This document shows positions 42,857-54,045 of a stretch of 64,000 nt of DNA, in pieces. A model generated the notes under the pieces. It had not been told where the DNA came from and did not search any database. It worked only from the letters and a program-made list of their open reading frames with translations. Numbering within the stretch: the stretch's first letter is position 1; every line of letters begins with the position of its first letter. Origin of the DNA: Microbacterium pullorum (GTDB lineage Bacteria > Actinomycetota > Actinomycetes > Actinomycetales > Microbacteriaceae); assembly GCF_014836535.1 (NCBI RefSeq), contig NZ_JACSQP010000007.1, positions 15,329-79,328 on the forward strand, written 5' to 3'. Position numbers and translations under genes: made by a program.

Positions 42857-44578
42857 TTACTCTTCGCCGTCCAGACGCAGGCGCAGGCTCAGCTCGTCGG
42901 CATCGAGCTCGGCCAGCGCATGACGCAGCGCCGCCGATCCGATGCCGCTGCGCGCCAGTGACGCCAGCCGCACCCGCATCGCCGTGATGAGGGCGAGGCG
43001 CAGCTCCAGCCCGTCCCGGTGCGCCAGTGACTCGTCGTCGTCGGGTGGCTCGGCCAGCCGGGACCCCACGCGCTGGATCAGGTCCGGCGGAAACGGGGTG
43101 CCGTCGCGGCGGTGGAGCCCCGGCCGGGTCAGCGCGTCGGTCGCGGCCGCACGCAGCTCGTCGTCGATGCGGTCCTGCTCGTCGCGGGTGAGGGCGTCGT
43201 TCTCGGGCGGCAGTCGCAGCAGGCGCGCGAAGGCGGGCAGCGTGAAGCCCTGCACGAGCAGGCTGATCACCGCGACGAGGAACGCGGTGAGGATGAGCAG
43301 CTCCCGCGACGGTGTCTCCCGGGGCAGGGTCTGGGCGGCGGCCAGCGTGACGACGCCGCGCATGCCCGCCCACACGATGATGCCCCCGTGCTTCCACCCC
43401 AGCGGCGACGCCTGGTAGTAGTCGAGATCGGCCAGCGAGCGGGTCAGCCGCTTGCGCAGCGACGCGATGCGCCGCTCGCGGTGCGCGCCGCGCCGGTGCG
43501 CGGGGAGCGGAGCGTCGTCGTGCTCGAAGGCGTCGAGTCGGGCGCCGAACTCATCGAGTCGCTCCCGCTGCTTGCCGCGCGCGCGACGGCCCTGCAGCAG
43601 CACGATGAGCGCGACGTAGCCGGTGCGCACCACCAGCACGATCGCCAGTGCCGCCAGCGCCAGCCACACCGCGCGCAGCGGCCCGTCGTTCTCGGCGACG
43701 TTCTCGTTCCAGATGTCCTTGAGCTCCAGGCCCATGATGAGGAACACGGCGCCCTCGAGCACGAGCTCGACGGTGCGCCAGTTGAGGGTGTCCGACAGCC
43801 GCTGCTCGGCGGTGAACCAGCGCGCCGACCCCTGACCGGTGACGATTCCGGCGACGACGGCGGCGACCAGTCCCGACCCGCCGAGCTGTTCGGTGGGCAG
43901 ATACGCCACGAACGGCACGGCGAAGCCGACGGCGGTGTTCGCGGCGGAGTGCCCCACCCACGCGCGGAAGCGCAGGTTCGCCCACCCCACAAGTGCGCCG
44001 ACGATGAGGGCGACCACGACGCCCCACGCGAACGCCCCGACGAACTCGCCGACGGCCACCGCGCCGCCTGCGGCGACGGCGGCGATGGCGGTGCGCAGCA
44101 GCACGAGGGAAGTCGCATCGTTGAGCAGGCTTTCGCCCTCGAGCATCGTCACCACCCGCGGCGACAGGCCCAGCCGCTTCACGATCGAGGTCGCGACGGC
44201 ATCCGTCGGGCTGAGAATCGCCCCCAGTGCGATGGCCGACAGCAGCCCGAGCCCGGGGATCACCCAGGTGAAGAACAGTCCCAGCGCGAGTGCGCTGATC
44301 ACCACCAGCACCACCGAGAGCCCGGCGATCGGCCCGAAGTCGCGGCGGAACTCGATCGCCGGCAGCGACACCGCCGCCGAGTACAGCAGGGGCGGCAGGA
44401 TGCCGACGAGGATGATCTCCGGGTCGATCTCCACCGCCGGGATGAACGGCAGCAGACTCACCCCGAGCCCCACGATCACCAGCAGCAGGGGCCCCGCGAT
44501 GTTCACCCGCGGGGCGAGCGCCGTGGCCGTGGCGATCACGAGCACCCCGAGGATCGCCAGCACGATGGCCGCATTCAT
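42857..44578 (-). CDS. Na+/H+ antiporter, CPA1 (NhaP/Nhe-like)
   Basis: 573-residue monovalent cation/proton antiporter with about twelve helices, the family ion-site motif ILSPTDAVATSIVKRLG (TM5-like) and GESLLNDATSLVLL, and WAGMRGVVTLAAAQTLP late in the membrane domain. The C-terminal ~130 residues are a cytoplasmic helical tail (RRDGTPFPPDLI...). It exchanges Na+ or K+ for H+ in pH and salt homeostasis. GGAGG precedes the ATG at 44578. It is divergent from the UvrA-like gene, with 102 bases between starts. Confidence 0.9.
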   Translation of the reverse strand: MNAAIVLAILGVLVIATATALAPRVNIAGPLLLVIVGLGVSLLPFIPAVEIDPEIILVGILPPLLYSAAVSLPAIEFRRDFGPIAGLSVVLVVISALALGLFFTWVIPGLGLLSAIALGAILSPTDAVATSIVKRLGLSPRVVTMLEGESLLNDATSLVLLRTAIAAVAAGGAVAVGEFVGAFAWGVVVALIVGALVGWANLRFRAWVGHSAANTAVGFAVPFVAYLPTEQLGGSGLVAAVVAGIVTGQGSARWFTAEQRLSDTLNWRTVELVLEGAVFLIMGLELKDIWNENVAENDGPLRAVWLALAALAIVLVVRTGYVALIVLLQGRRARGKQRERLDEFGARLDAFEHDDAPLPAHRRGAHRERRIASLRKRLTRSLADLDYYQASPLGWKHGGIIVWAGMRGVVTLAAAQTLPRETPSRELLILTAFLVAVISLLVQGFTLPAFARLLRLPPENDALTRDEQDRIDDELRAAATDALTRPGLHRRDGTPFPPDLIQRVGSRLAEPPDDDESLAHRDGLELRLALITAMRVRLASLARSGIGSAALRHALAELDADELSLRLRLDGEE

Positions 44579-44680
44579 CTCACACCTCCGTCGGGACGAT
44601 TCTGGTCCTTCGGACCCGTTTGCGGACTGCGAATGTCCGCAGAAGGGGGCATGCTGGGGTGCGCACGAGGAAGGACTGCC

Positions 44681-47044
<2,364 letters not shown>

Positions 47045-47208
47045 GGCGGGGCGGCGGTCGGGCAGGGCGTCGGCGGGTCGGCGGGTCGTGGGTCAGAGGG
47101 CGGCGCGGCGGTCGGGCGTCCGCGCGGAGGCGGCGGCGCGGGCCCGGGCCCGGGCAAGCGAGCGGGGCGCGGGTGCCGGGCGCCGGGTGAGCGGTCAGCG
47201 CGCCGAGG

Positions 47209-48219
47209 TCAGAGGGCGCCGAGGGCGAGCACCGCGTCGCGCTCGGCGGCCAGCTCGGCGACCGATGCCGCGAGCCCGGCGCGCACGCGCTCGCCGAGGT
47301 CGAGGCCCTCGACGACGCGGTAGCCCGACCCGTCGCTGGTCACCGGGAACGAGCACACCAGTCCTTCGGCCACCCCGTATTCGCCGCGCGAGACCAGCGC
47401 CGCCGACGTCCAGCCGTCGTGGGTTCCTCGCGCCTCGTCGCGTACGTGCGCGATGACGGCGTTGGCCGCCGACGCGACCGACGACGACCCCCGCACCTCG
47501 ATGATCTCCGCGCCGCGGCCGGCGACCCGCGGGATGAACACGTTGTCGAGCCACGCGACCGCGGCATCCGCGCCGCCCAGGCGCTGCGCGAGCGCGTCGA
47601 CGACAGGCACCCCGTCGACCGTCGCGTGCGAGACATCGGGGAACTGGGTGTTGGAGTGGTTGCCCCAGATCGTCACGTCGCGCAGGTGCGACGGCGAGAC
47701 GTCGAGGGCGGATGCCAGCTGCCCGAGCGCCCGGTCGTGGTCGAGCCGGGTGAGCGCGCTGAACCGGTCGGCGGGCACGCCCTCGGCGGCGGTCGCGGCG
47801 ATGAGCGCATTGGTGTTCGCGGGATTGCCCACCGCCAGCACCCGCACGTCCGCGGCCGCGTGAGCGGCGATGGCGGCGCCCTGCGGGCCGAAGACACCGG
47901 CGTTTGCGGCCAGGAGGTCGGCGCGGTCCTGGCCCGCCGCCCGCGGGCGGGAACCCACCAGCAGGGCGCGGTTCGCACCGGCGAACGCGACGGCCGGGTC
48001 GTCGGTCACCTCGACGTCGCGCAGCAGCCCGAAGGCGCAGTCCTGCAGTTCCAGCGCTGCGCCCTCGGCCGCCCGCACCCCCTGCGGGATCTCCAACAGT
48101 CGCAGCCGCACCGGCCGGTGGGGGCCGAGCATGTCGCCGGCGGCGATGCGGAACAGCAGCGCGTAGCCGATCTGGCCCCCGGCGCCGGTGATGGTCACGG
48201 TGACGGGAGCGGCATCCAT
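47209..48219 (-). CDS. mdh: Malate dehydrogenase
   Basis: 336-residue NAD-dependent malate dehydrogenase of the TCA cycle. It starts with the nucleotide-binding VTITGAGGQIGYALLFRIA and has LELQDCAF, the Asn-containing VGNPANTNALIA, LTRLDHDRA and the catalytic His in IWGNHSNTQFPD; all are typical of the actinobacterial cytosolic-type enzyme. I start at the ATG at 48219 because TATGCT lies six bases upstream; longer frames cross the palindromic repeats. No partner genes are adjacent, as is usual for mdh. Confidence 0.93.
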   Translation of the reverse strand: MDAAPVTVTITGAGGQIGYALLFRIAAGDMLGPHRPVRLRLLEIPQGVRAAEGAALELQDCAFGLLRDVEVTDDPAVAFAGANRALLVGSRPRAAGQDRADLLAANAGVFGPQGAAIAAHAAADVRVLAVGNPANTNALIAATAAEGVPADRFSALTRLDHDRALGQLASALDVSPSHLRDVTIWGNHSNTQFPDVSHATVDGVPVVDALAQRLGGADAAVAWLDNVFIPRVAGRGAEIIEVRGSSSVASAANAVIAHVRDEARGTHDGWTSAALVSRGEYGVAEGLVCSFPVTSDGSGYRVVEGLDLGERVRAGLAASVAELAAERDAVLALGAL

Positions 48220-48225
48220 CCGACG

Positions 48226-48231
48226 AGCATA
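48226..48231 (-). promoter_or_regulatory. Putative -10 hexamer for mdh
   Basis: TATGCT on the minus strand ends six bases before the ATG at 48219. No ribosome binding site is visible. Confidence 0.45.
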
Positions 48232-48288
48232 TCCACGCCGCCGCGCCGCGGGGCCGAGCCCGGGGCCGGGGCCGAGCCCGGGGCCGCT

Positions 48289-48344
48289 CGAGTGTCGCAT
48301 CCGCACCGTCGCGAGGCGGCGGCACCCGCCATTCGCGACACTCG
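48289..48344. repeat. Family A palindromic repeat, copy 1
   Basis: A 56-bp unit with arms CGAGTGTCGC and GCGACACTCG. The conserved right flank AAGGGCGCGGATGCCG continues to 48360. Copies 1-4 lie in the 616-base gap between divergent mdh and the zinc peptidase gene. Confidence 0.85.
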
Positions 48345-48424
48345 AAGGGCGCGGATGCCGCGGGCCGCGTGCGCGGGCGTGGTCGCGCGGGCTCCGCGGG
48401 CCGGGTGGAGGGTTGAGGGCTGCT

Positions 48425-48480
48425 CGGGTGTCGCATCCGCACGGTCGCGAGGCCGTGATACCCGCCATTCGCGACACTCG
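48425..48480. repeat. Family A palindromic repeat, copy 2
   Basis: Same 56-bp layout (left arm CGGGTGTCGC, right arm GCGACACTCG), 136 bases after copy 1. Only the central seven or so bases differ much. Confidence 0.85.
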
Positions 48481-48559
48481 AAGGGCGCGGATGCCGCGCG
48501 CGCGGGCGCGGGTGCGCGGGGCGGGCTCCGCGGGCCGGAGCGGAGGGGTGAGGGTTGCT

Positions 48560-48615
48560 CGGGTGTCGCATCCGCACGATCGCGAGGCGGCGGCACCCGC
48601 CATTCGCGACACTCG
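48560..48615. repeat. Family A palindromic repeat, copy 3
   Basis: Same layout, 135 bases after copy 2. Its centre (CGGCGGC) matches copy 1. Confidence 0.85.
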
Positions 48616-48654
48616 AAGGGCGCGGATGCCGCGGCGGGCGGGCCGGGGACTGCT

Positions 48655-48710
48655 CGGGTGTCGCATCCGCACGGTCGAGAGGTCGTGACACCCGCCATTC
48701 GCGACACTCG
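48655..48710. repeat. Family A palindromic repeat, copy 4
   Basis: Same layout, 95 bases after copy 3. The right flank is slightly changed (AACGGCGCGG). The remaining sequence of the 48220-48835 gap is GC-rich spacer with CGGGCTCCGCGGGCCGG words before copies 2 and 3. Confidence 0.85.
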
Positions 48711-48822
48711 AACGGCGCGGGCGGCGCGCGCGGGCGCGAACGGCACCGCCGCGCACGCCCCGCACGGCGCGGATACCGCGGGGTCATCGGTCCGGCGCCG
48801 CGGAATTACGGGGCACAACGGA

Positions 48823-48828
48823 TACCGT
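48823..48828 (+). promoter_or_regulatory. Putative -10 hexamer for the zinc peptidase gene
   Basis: TACCGT ends seven bases before the GTG at 48836 and overlaps the alternative GTG at 48827, favouring 48836 as the start. Confidence 0.4.
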
Positions 48829-48835
48829 GGAACCC

Positions 48836-49708
48836 GTGACGTTCAACGACAACGCCCGCGTGGGCGGCAACACGGCCAAGCGCCGTGGCCGAAACGGCGC
48901 GATCTTGGGCGGCGGGGTCGTGGGCATCGGCGGCATCGCGGTGCTGCTGCTCAGCCTGTTCACCGGTCAGGACCTCAGCGGACTGCTCGGCGGCCTCGGC
49001 GGCGGGGATGCCGCGACCGAGGAATCGGCCATCGAGAACTGCGAAACCGGTGCCGACGCGAACGCGAACGACGACTGCCGGCTCGCGGCCGCGTCGCTCA
49101 ACCTCGACCAGTTCTGGGCGCGCGAGCTCGACGGCTACCGCCAGCCGCAGCTGATCATCGTCGACGGCTCCACCCCGACCGCGTGCGGCACGGCATCCAA
49201 CGCCGCCGGTCCCTTCTACTGCCCGCCCGAAGAGACCGTCTACGTCGACCCGACGTTCTTCGGCATCCTGCGCGACCAGTTCGGCGCGACCGCCGGTCCG
49301 CTCGCGCAGCTCTATGTGCTCGGCCACGAGTACGGCCACCACGTGCAGCAGATCACCGGCATCATGGAGCGTTACCCGAACAACGGCAGCGGGGCCGACA
49401 GCAACGGGGTGCGCGTCGAACTGCAGGCCGACTGCCTCGCCGGCGCGTGGATCGCCGACCTGCCGCAGCAGGTCGATGAGAACGGCGTTCCGTTCATGCA
49501 GGCGCCCACCGAGACCGAGATCCGTGACGCGCTCGACGCCGCCGCGGCCGTCGGCGACGACAACATCCAGCGGCAGTCCGGTGGAGCGGTCAACCCCGAG
49601 AGCTGGACGCACGGCTCCAGTGAGCAACGACAACGCTGGTTCGACACCGGCTACCAGCGCGGCGCCCGCTCGTGCGACACCTTCTCAGCGTCAGGAGCGG
49701 ACCTGTGA
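48836..49708 (+). CDS. Neutral zinc metallopeptidase (YpfJ-like)
   Basis: 290-residue membrane-anchored peptidase. A basic N-terminus and one helix (~26-45, GAILGGGVVGIGGIAVLLLS) place the rest outside the cell. The zinc site HEYGHHVQQ and a downstream ELQADCLAGAW carrying the third ligand are conserved, along with TACGTASNAAGPFYCP (paired cysteines). The family is annotated as putative neutral zinc metallopeptidase, with unknown substrates. The start at 48836 (VTFNDNARVGG) is preferred over 48827. The iminopeptidase gene overlaps its stop by four bases, so the two form an operon. Confidence 0.88.
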   Translation: MTFNDNARVGGNTAKRRGRNGAILGGGVVGIGGIAVLLLSLFTGQDLSGLLGGLGGGDAATEESAIENCETGADANANDDCRLAAASLNLDQFWARELDGYRQPQLIIVDGSTPTACGTASNAAGPFYCPPEETVYVDPTFFGILRDQFGATAGPLAQLYVLGHEYGHHVQQITGIMERYPNNGSGADSNGVRVELQADCLAGAWIADLPQQVDENGVPFMQAPTETEIRDALDAAAAVGDDNIQRQSGGAVNPESWTHGSSEQRQRWFDTGYQRGARSCDTFSASGADL

Positions 49709-50727
49709 GCGACCTCGCGCACCTCGACGGCATCCTCTACCCGCCCATCGCGCCCTACGAAACCGGCGAACTGCTCGTCGGCGAGGGCAACCGCGTGTAC
49801 TGGGAGCAGTCGGGCAACCCCGACGGCAAGCCGGTCGTGTTCTTGCACGGCGGCCCCGGCGGCGGCACCTCGCCCTGGCAGCGGCGGTTCTTCGACCCCG
49901 AGGCGTACCGCATCATCCTGTTCGACCAGCGCGGCTGCGGACGCAGCACACCGCACGCGAGCAGCCCCGACTCCGATCTGCGCCACAACACCACGTGGCA
50001 CCTCGTCGCCGATGTCGATCAGCTGCGGCGGACCCTGGGCATCGACCGGTGGATGGTGTTCGGCGGCTCGTGGGGCAGCACGCTCGCGCTGGCGTATGCC
50101 GAGGCGTACCCCGCGACGGTGAGCGAACTGGTGCTGCGCGGCATCTTCACCCTGCGCACGCACGAGCTGGAGTGGTTCTACGAGGGTGGGGCGGCGTCGC
50201 TGTTCCCCGACCTGTGGGAGGAGTTCATCGCCCCGATCCCGGTGCTCGAACGCGCGCAGCTGATCGAGGCGTACCACCGGCGGCTCTCCGACCCCGACCC
50301 GGCCGTGCACGTGCCGGCGGCGCTCGCGTGGGCGAAGTGGGAGGCCTCGACGGTCACCCTGCTGCCCGACCCTGCGCTCGTGGCAGCCATGACCGGCCCC
50401 GAGGACGCCACCGCGTTCGCGCGTATCGAGAACCACTACTTCCTCAACCGCGGCTGGCTGCGCGAGGGTCAGCTCATCGCCGACGCCGGTGCGATCCGCC
50501 ACATCCCCGGCGTCATCGTGCAGGGCCGCTACGACGCGTGCACGCCCATCATGACCGCGTGGGATCTGCATCGGGCGTGGCCCGAGGCCGAGCTGGTGGT
50601 GGTGCCGGATGCCGGACACTCGGCGTCGGAGCCCGGGATCGCCGCCGCACTCCGCGCCGCAACCGACCGGTTCGCCAAGGGCTCGGACACCCCGCCGCCG
50701 TTCGCGGAGCCGGCCCTCTCCGCCTGA
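49705..50727 (+). CDS. pip: Proline iminopeptidase
   Basis: 340-residue alpha/beta hydrolase of peptidase family S33. It carries the oxyanion HGGPGGGTSPWQRRFFDP, the DQRGCGRSTPH motif, the nucleophile elbow GGSWGSTLAL and the C-terminal His in VPDAGHSASEPG. It releases N-terminal proline from peptides in the cytoplasm. AGGAG precedes the GTG at 49705, which overlaps the zinc peptidase stop. The pairing of an exported peptidase with a cytoplasmic iminopeptidase suggests peptide use. Confidence 0.92.
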   Translation: MSDLAHLDGILYPPIAPYETGELLVGEGNRVYWEQSGNPDGKPVVFLHGGPGGGTSPWQRRFFDPEAYRIILFDQRGCGRSTPHASSPDSDLRHNTTWHLVADVDQLRRTLGIDRWMVFGGSWGSTLALAYAEAYPATVSELVLRGIFTLRTHELEWFYEGGAASLFPDLWEEFIAPIPVLERAQLIEAYHRRLSDPDPAVHVPAALAWAKWEASTVTLLPDPALVAAMTGPEDATAFARIENHYFLNRGWLREGQLIADAGAIRHIPGVIVQGRYDACTPIMTAWDLHRAWPEAELVVVPDAGHSASEPGIAAALRAATDRFAKGSDTPPPFAEPALSA

Positions 50728-50745
50728 CCTCAGCGGGTCGATCGG

Positions 50746-52503
50746 CTACGCGCCGAAGGCCTGCAGCATCGTCGCCGACAGGCGCACCGGGTTGCCGTCG
50801 ATGCGGAAGCGCGTGAACCCTTCGCTGACGGCGGAGCCGGTGCGCGAGGTGACGAACCATGGCGGCTTCGGCAGCACCGAGGGGCGCCCGGAGGCGAGCA
50901 GGTTGCCCGCCGACAGCGACGACGGGAACGGGCGGAAGGGCCCGCGCACGACGCTGCGCTCCACACGGTCGAGCAGCAGGGAGTTGTGCACGACGCCGAT
51001 GCCGCTCGGGGCGTCGGCGAGGGTGCCGCCGGGGAACGCGCCCCACGTGCAGGTCGGCGTCAAGAAGCCCAGCGCCGTCCACGCGTTGATCGCGACGGTG
51101 CCGTAGCGCAGGTCCGCGATCGCCTGCTCGAATCCGTCGCCGAGGGTGGACTGCACGGCCGGGTCGATGATCACGTTCGCCCCGAGGGTGCCGGCGAGCC
51201 GGTCGTTGGCGTACGCGACTGCTGCGTCGAGGAACTCCTGCCCGGTGCCGGGCAGGTCGATGACGCCGAGCACCGGGGCGAAGTACTCGGTGGTCTCGAG
51301 GTGCGTGGCATCCGCGCCCTGCACCTCGAAGAGCAGGCGGGTGCCGTCGGCGCTGCGCACGGCGTCGGGATGCGCGTCGGCGATGGCCTCGACCCGCTGC
51401 TGCGCGCCCGGGTACCAGACGGTGCGCCGCGGAGCGGTGGCGTACGCGGTCTGCAGCGCCGCGACGAACGCGTCGCGTTGCGGCCAGTCGGTGCTCACCA
51501 CCACCACCTGGGCGGCGATGCAGTTGTGGCCGCTGTTGGCGAGGCGCATCGTCACGATGTGCTCGGCCTGGTAGCGCAGGTCGGCGTCGGTCCACTCGCC
51601 CGGCACCACGATGACGGGCGACACCCCGCCGAGCTCGGCGGTGATGGGCACGCCCAGGCGCGGCTCGTCGGCGTCGCGGCGCGCGGCGGCATCGGCATCG
51701 CCGCCCCACACGATCGCGTCGAAGGTGGCGGACGACCCGGTGATGTGCACGTGGTCGATGCCGGGGTGGGTGGTGAGGTAGCCGCCCACGTCGCCGCCGC
51801 CGGTGACGATGCGCACGAGGCCCGGCCCGATGAGCGGCGCCAGCGCGCGCTCGAACACGGGGACGAGGGCGTCCTGCGTGGGGTTGACCTTGAGCAGTGC
51901 GACGCGGTTGAACGCGAGCAGTTCGTACAGCACGTCGAGGAACGGGATGGCGCTGACGTTGCCCGCGCCGAGCACGAGGCCCACGCCCGCCGACCGGGGA
52001 CCGGCGAGCTGCCCGAGGCCGGCCGTGCGCACGGCTTCGGCGGCCGTCGCGCCCGGTTCCAGCCACACTTCGGCGGTGAATCCCGACAGCAGCAGTCGGT
52101 CGATGGGGGCGACGGGAAGCACGTGCACACGGGTGCGGCCGCCCGGGGCCTCGTCGATGCGCAGGCCGTCGAGCGGGCTGGCGCCGCGCTCCAGGGCGGC
52201 GAGCGTGTCGGCGTAGGCGTCGAGGGCGACGATGGCGCCGTAGGGACCGCCGAGCCACTCCTCGCCCCGCAGCGGATGCCCGGGCTCGAGACCCTTCGAG
52301 GTGGATGCCACGTCGGCCCATTCCTCGGCGACGGCCGCCACGGCGGCGCGCACACGGCCGAGCAGGCGTCGGCGCTGGCCGAGGGTCAGCCGGGCCCAGA
52401 CCTGCGTGCCGGTGCGCAGCTCGTCGATCGCGGCATCCAGCCGCTCGCGTTCGTCGTCGGCCAGACCGGTGTCTGCGTGCGAGGGGGACGGGGTGGATGC
52501 CAC
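50746..52503 (-). CDS. Aldehyde dehydrogenase family protein (long)
   Basis: 585-residue NAD(P)-dependent aldehyde dehydrogenase-like protein, about 90 residues longer than the common type. The catalytic Glu is in ITAELGGVSPVIV and the catalytic Cys in LANSGHNCIAAQ (the family GQxC equivalent). The Rossmann motif around VHITGSSATFDAIVW is recognisable. The N-terminal ~100 residues are an extra helical region. The substrate is unclear. It starts at GTG behind GAGGAG. Convergent with pip, 18 bases apart. Confidence 0.85.
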   Translation of the reverse strand: MASTPSPSHADTGLADDERERLDAAIDELRTGTQVWARLTLGQRRRLLGRVRAAVAAVAEEWADVASTSKGLEPGHPLRGEEWLGGPYGAIVALDAYADTLAALERGASPLDGLRIDEAPGGRTRVHVLPVAPIDRLLLSGFTAEVWLEPGATAAEAVRTAGLGQLAGPRSAGVGLVLGAGNVSAIPFLDVLYELLAFNRVALLKVNPTQDALVPVFERALAPLIGPGLVRIVTGGGDVGGYLTTHPGIDHVHITGSSATFDAIVWGGDADAAARRDADEPRLGVPITAELGGVSPVIVVPGEWTDADLRYQAEHIVTMRLANSGHNCIAAQVVVVSTDWPQRDAFVAALQTAYATAPRRTVWYPGAQQRVEAIADAHPDAVRSADGTRLLFEVQGADATHLETTEYFAPVLGVIDLPGTGQEFLDAAVAYANDRLAGTLGANVIIDPAVQSTLGDGFEQAIADLRYGTVAINAWTALGFLTPTCTWGAFPGGTLADAPSGIGVVHNSLLLDRVERSVVRGPFRPFPSSLSAGNLLASGRPSVLPKPPWFVTSRTGSAVSEGFTRFRIDGNPVRLSATMLQAFGA

Positions 52504-52569
52504 GGAGCGCTCTCCTCGGGTCGGGGTGTCCAGCTTAGGCCGGGAGCCTGCCGATGCTCGAGGAGAGCG

Positions 52570-52830
52570 TCAGATCAGCGAGAGCTCGCGCAGCTTCGTC
52601 TCGACGTCGAGGTTGCTCGGCTCGACGTGGTGCGTGGCGTCGGGGTAGACGACGACGGGGATGTTCGTGCGGCCGGAGATCTCGCGGGCGACCTCGGCGG
52701 CGCTCGGGTCAGCCTCGAGATCGATGTACTCGTAGCCGACGCCGAGGGCATCGAGCTGGGACTTCGTGCGGCGGCAGTCGCGGCACCAGTCGGCGCCGAA
52801 CATCGTGATCGTGGGGGCCTGGTCGGTCAT
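52570..52830 (-). CDS. Mycoredoxin/glutaredoxin-like protein
   Basis: 86-residue thioredoxin-fold protein with the active site WCRDC (residues ~13-17) and the cis-Pro segment TNIPVVVYPD. Actinobacterial proteins of this type are mycoredoxins, which reduce mixed disulfides with mycothiol, although the usual mycoredoxin CxxC is CGYC; CRDC here is a common variant. It acts in cytoplasmic redox repair. TAGGCT six bases before the ATG suggests a leaderless transcript, with a GGAG also in the gap. Confidence 0.85.
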   Translation of the reverse strand: MTDQAPTITMFGADWCRDCRRTKSQLDALGVGYEYIDLEADPSAAEVAREISGRTNIPVVVYPDATHHVEPSNLDVETKLRELSLI

Positions 52831-52836
52831 GTCTCC

Positions 52837-52842
52837 AGCCTA
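52837..52842 (-). promoter_or_regulatory. Putative -10 hexamer for the mycoredoxin-like gene
   Basis: TAGGCT on the minus strand ends six bases before the ATG at 52830. Confidence 0.45.
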
Positions 52843-52872
52843 GGTCTGCCCGGCTGGGTGGGGGCCGACCGC

Positions 52873-54000
52873 TTACCGGTCGGCGCGCACCCGCACCGGG
52901 CGTGCGCCGGGCGCCGCCGCGGCGGCGGCGGAGCTCTTGGGGGCGTACACGACGAGTGCATGGAAGACGAACCGCACGATGAACGCCGCCACGAGGGTGA
53001 GGGCGGCGGCGAGCACGGCGGGGATGTGCGTGCCTTCCACCAGCACCCACAGCACCGGGATGCGCACGGCCGCTTCGACGTTGTTGAACACGAACGACTT
53101 CACGAACCGATGCCGCATGCGGCCCGATTCGGAGCGCATGTCGGCGAAGACCAGGTACTCCAGCAGCAGGAAGTTGCCGATGATGGTCACTTCGCTCGCG
53201 ATGATCGCGGCCACGACATATTCCATGCCGAGGCGGATGAGCCCCCACATGATCAGCAGATTGACGATCGCGCCGAATCCCCCGACCAGCGCGAACGCCG
53301 ACATGCGACCGAAGCGCAGCATCGTCAGCTGCGAGAGGAACCGCACCCCCTGCGTGAACGACGCCTTCGAGGCGCCGGCGTGCCGCTCGTCGAAGTTGAA
53401 CGGCACCTCGGCGGTGCGCAGCTGCCTGCGGGCGAGCACCTCGAGCAGAATCTTGAACCCGCGAGGACGCAGCGCTTCGACGTCGAACGCCTCGCGGTCG
53501 ACGAGGAAGAACCCGGTCATCGGGTCGGAGCAGCCGTGGAGCTTGCGGGGGAACATGGCCTTGGTCAGCAGGTTCGACACGCGCGACACCGTGGTGCGGG
53601 TGGCATCCGCCAGGCCCTTCGACGTGCCGCCGGCGGCATAGCGCGAGGCCACCACCACGTCGACGTCGCCCGCTTCGGCGCGGGCGAGGAGGGTGGGGAT
53701 GGTCTCGGGCGGATGCTGCAGGTCGCCGTCCATCACGAGACACCAACGCGACTGCGCCAGGCGGAAGCCCTCGACCACGGCGCCGCCGAGGCCGGCGGTC
53801 GGCTGCTCGCGGTGCAGCAGGCGCACCGGAAAGGGTGAGGTCGCTGCGGCGGTGCGCACGACGGCCGGGGTGTCGTCGGTGGAGTCGTCGACGAACAGCA
53901 CTTCGAAGTCGCGGCCGGTCATCGCCGCGCCGATGCGGCCGAGCAGTTCGACGACGTTCGGACCTTCGTTGTAGGTCGGGACGATGATCGTCAGATCCAT
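52873..54000 (-). CDS. Glycosyltransferase family 2 fused to a GtrA membrane domain
   Basis: 375-residue two-domain protein. Residues ~1-225 are a GT-A transferase (IIVPTYNEGPNVVELL, FVDDSTDDTP, VMDGDLQHPPETIP with the DxD-like metal site, SRYAAGG) similar to polyprenol-phosphate mannose synthases (Dpm1). Residues ~235-365 are four helices of a GtrA/DPMS-type domain (RFGRMSAFALVGGFGAIVNLL). Such fusions load a sugar onto polyprenyl phosphate and help flip it for wall polysaccharide or protein glycosylation. AGGA lies six bases before the ATG. The acceptor pathway is not in the window. Confidence 0.9.
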   Translation of the reverse strand: MDLTIIVPTYNEGPNVVELLGRIGAAMTGRDFEVLFVDDSTDDTPAVVRTAAATSPFPVRLLHREQPTAGLGGAVVEGFRLAQSRWCLVMDGDLQHPPETIPTLLARAEAGDVDVVVASRYAAGGTSKGLADATRTTVSRVSNLLTKAMFPRKLHGCSDPMTGFFLVDREAFDVEALRPRGFKILLEVLARRQLRTAEVPFNFDERHAGASKASFTQGVRFLSQLTMLRFGRMSAFALVGGFGAIVNLLIMWGLIRLGMEYVVAAIIASEVTIIGNFLLLEYLVFADMRSESGRMRHRFVKSFVFNNVEAAVRIPVLWVLVEGTHIPAVLAAALTLVAAFIVRFVFHALVVYAPKSSAAAAAAPGARPVRVRADR

Positions 54001-54045
54001 CGGTCGTCCTGTCGTCGGTCGGGCGGGTCGATCAAGGGTAGCCCG

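Noticed and set aside
48289..48710. CRISPR array
   Set aside because: The repeats are palindromic with irregular spacing of 95-136 bases, the spacers are GC-rich and related to one another, and no cas gene is present.
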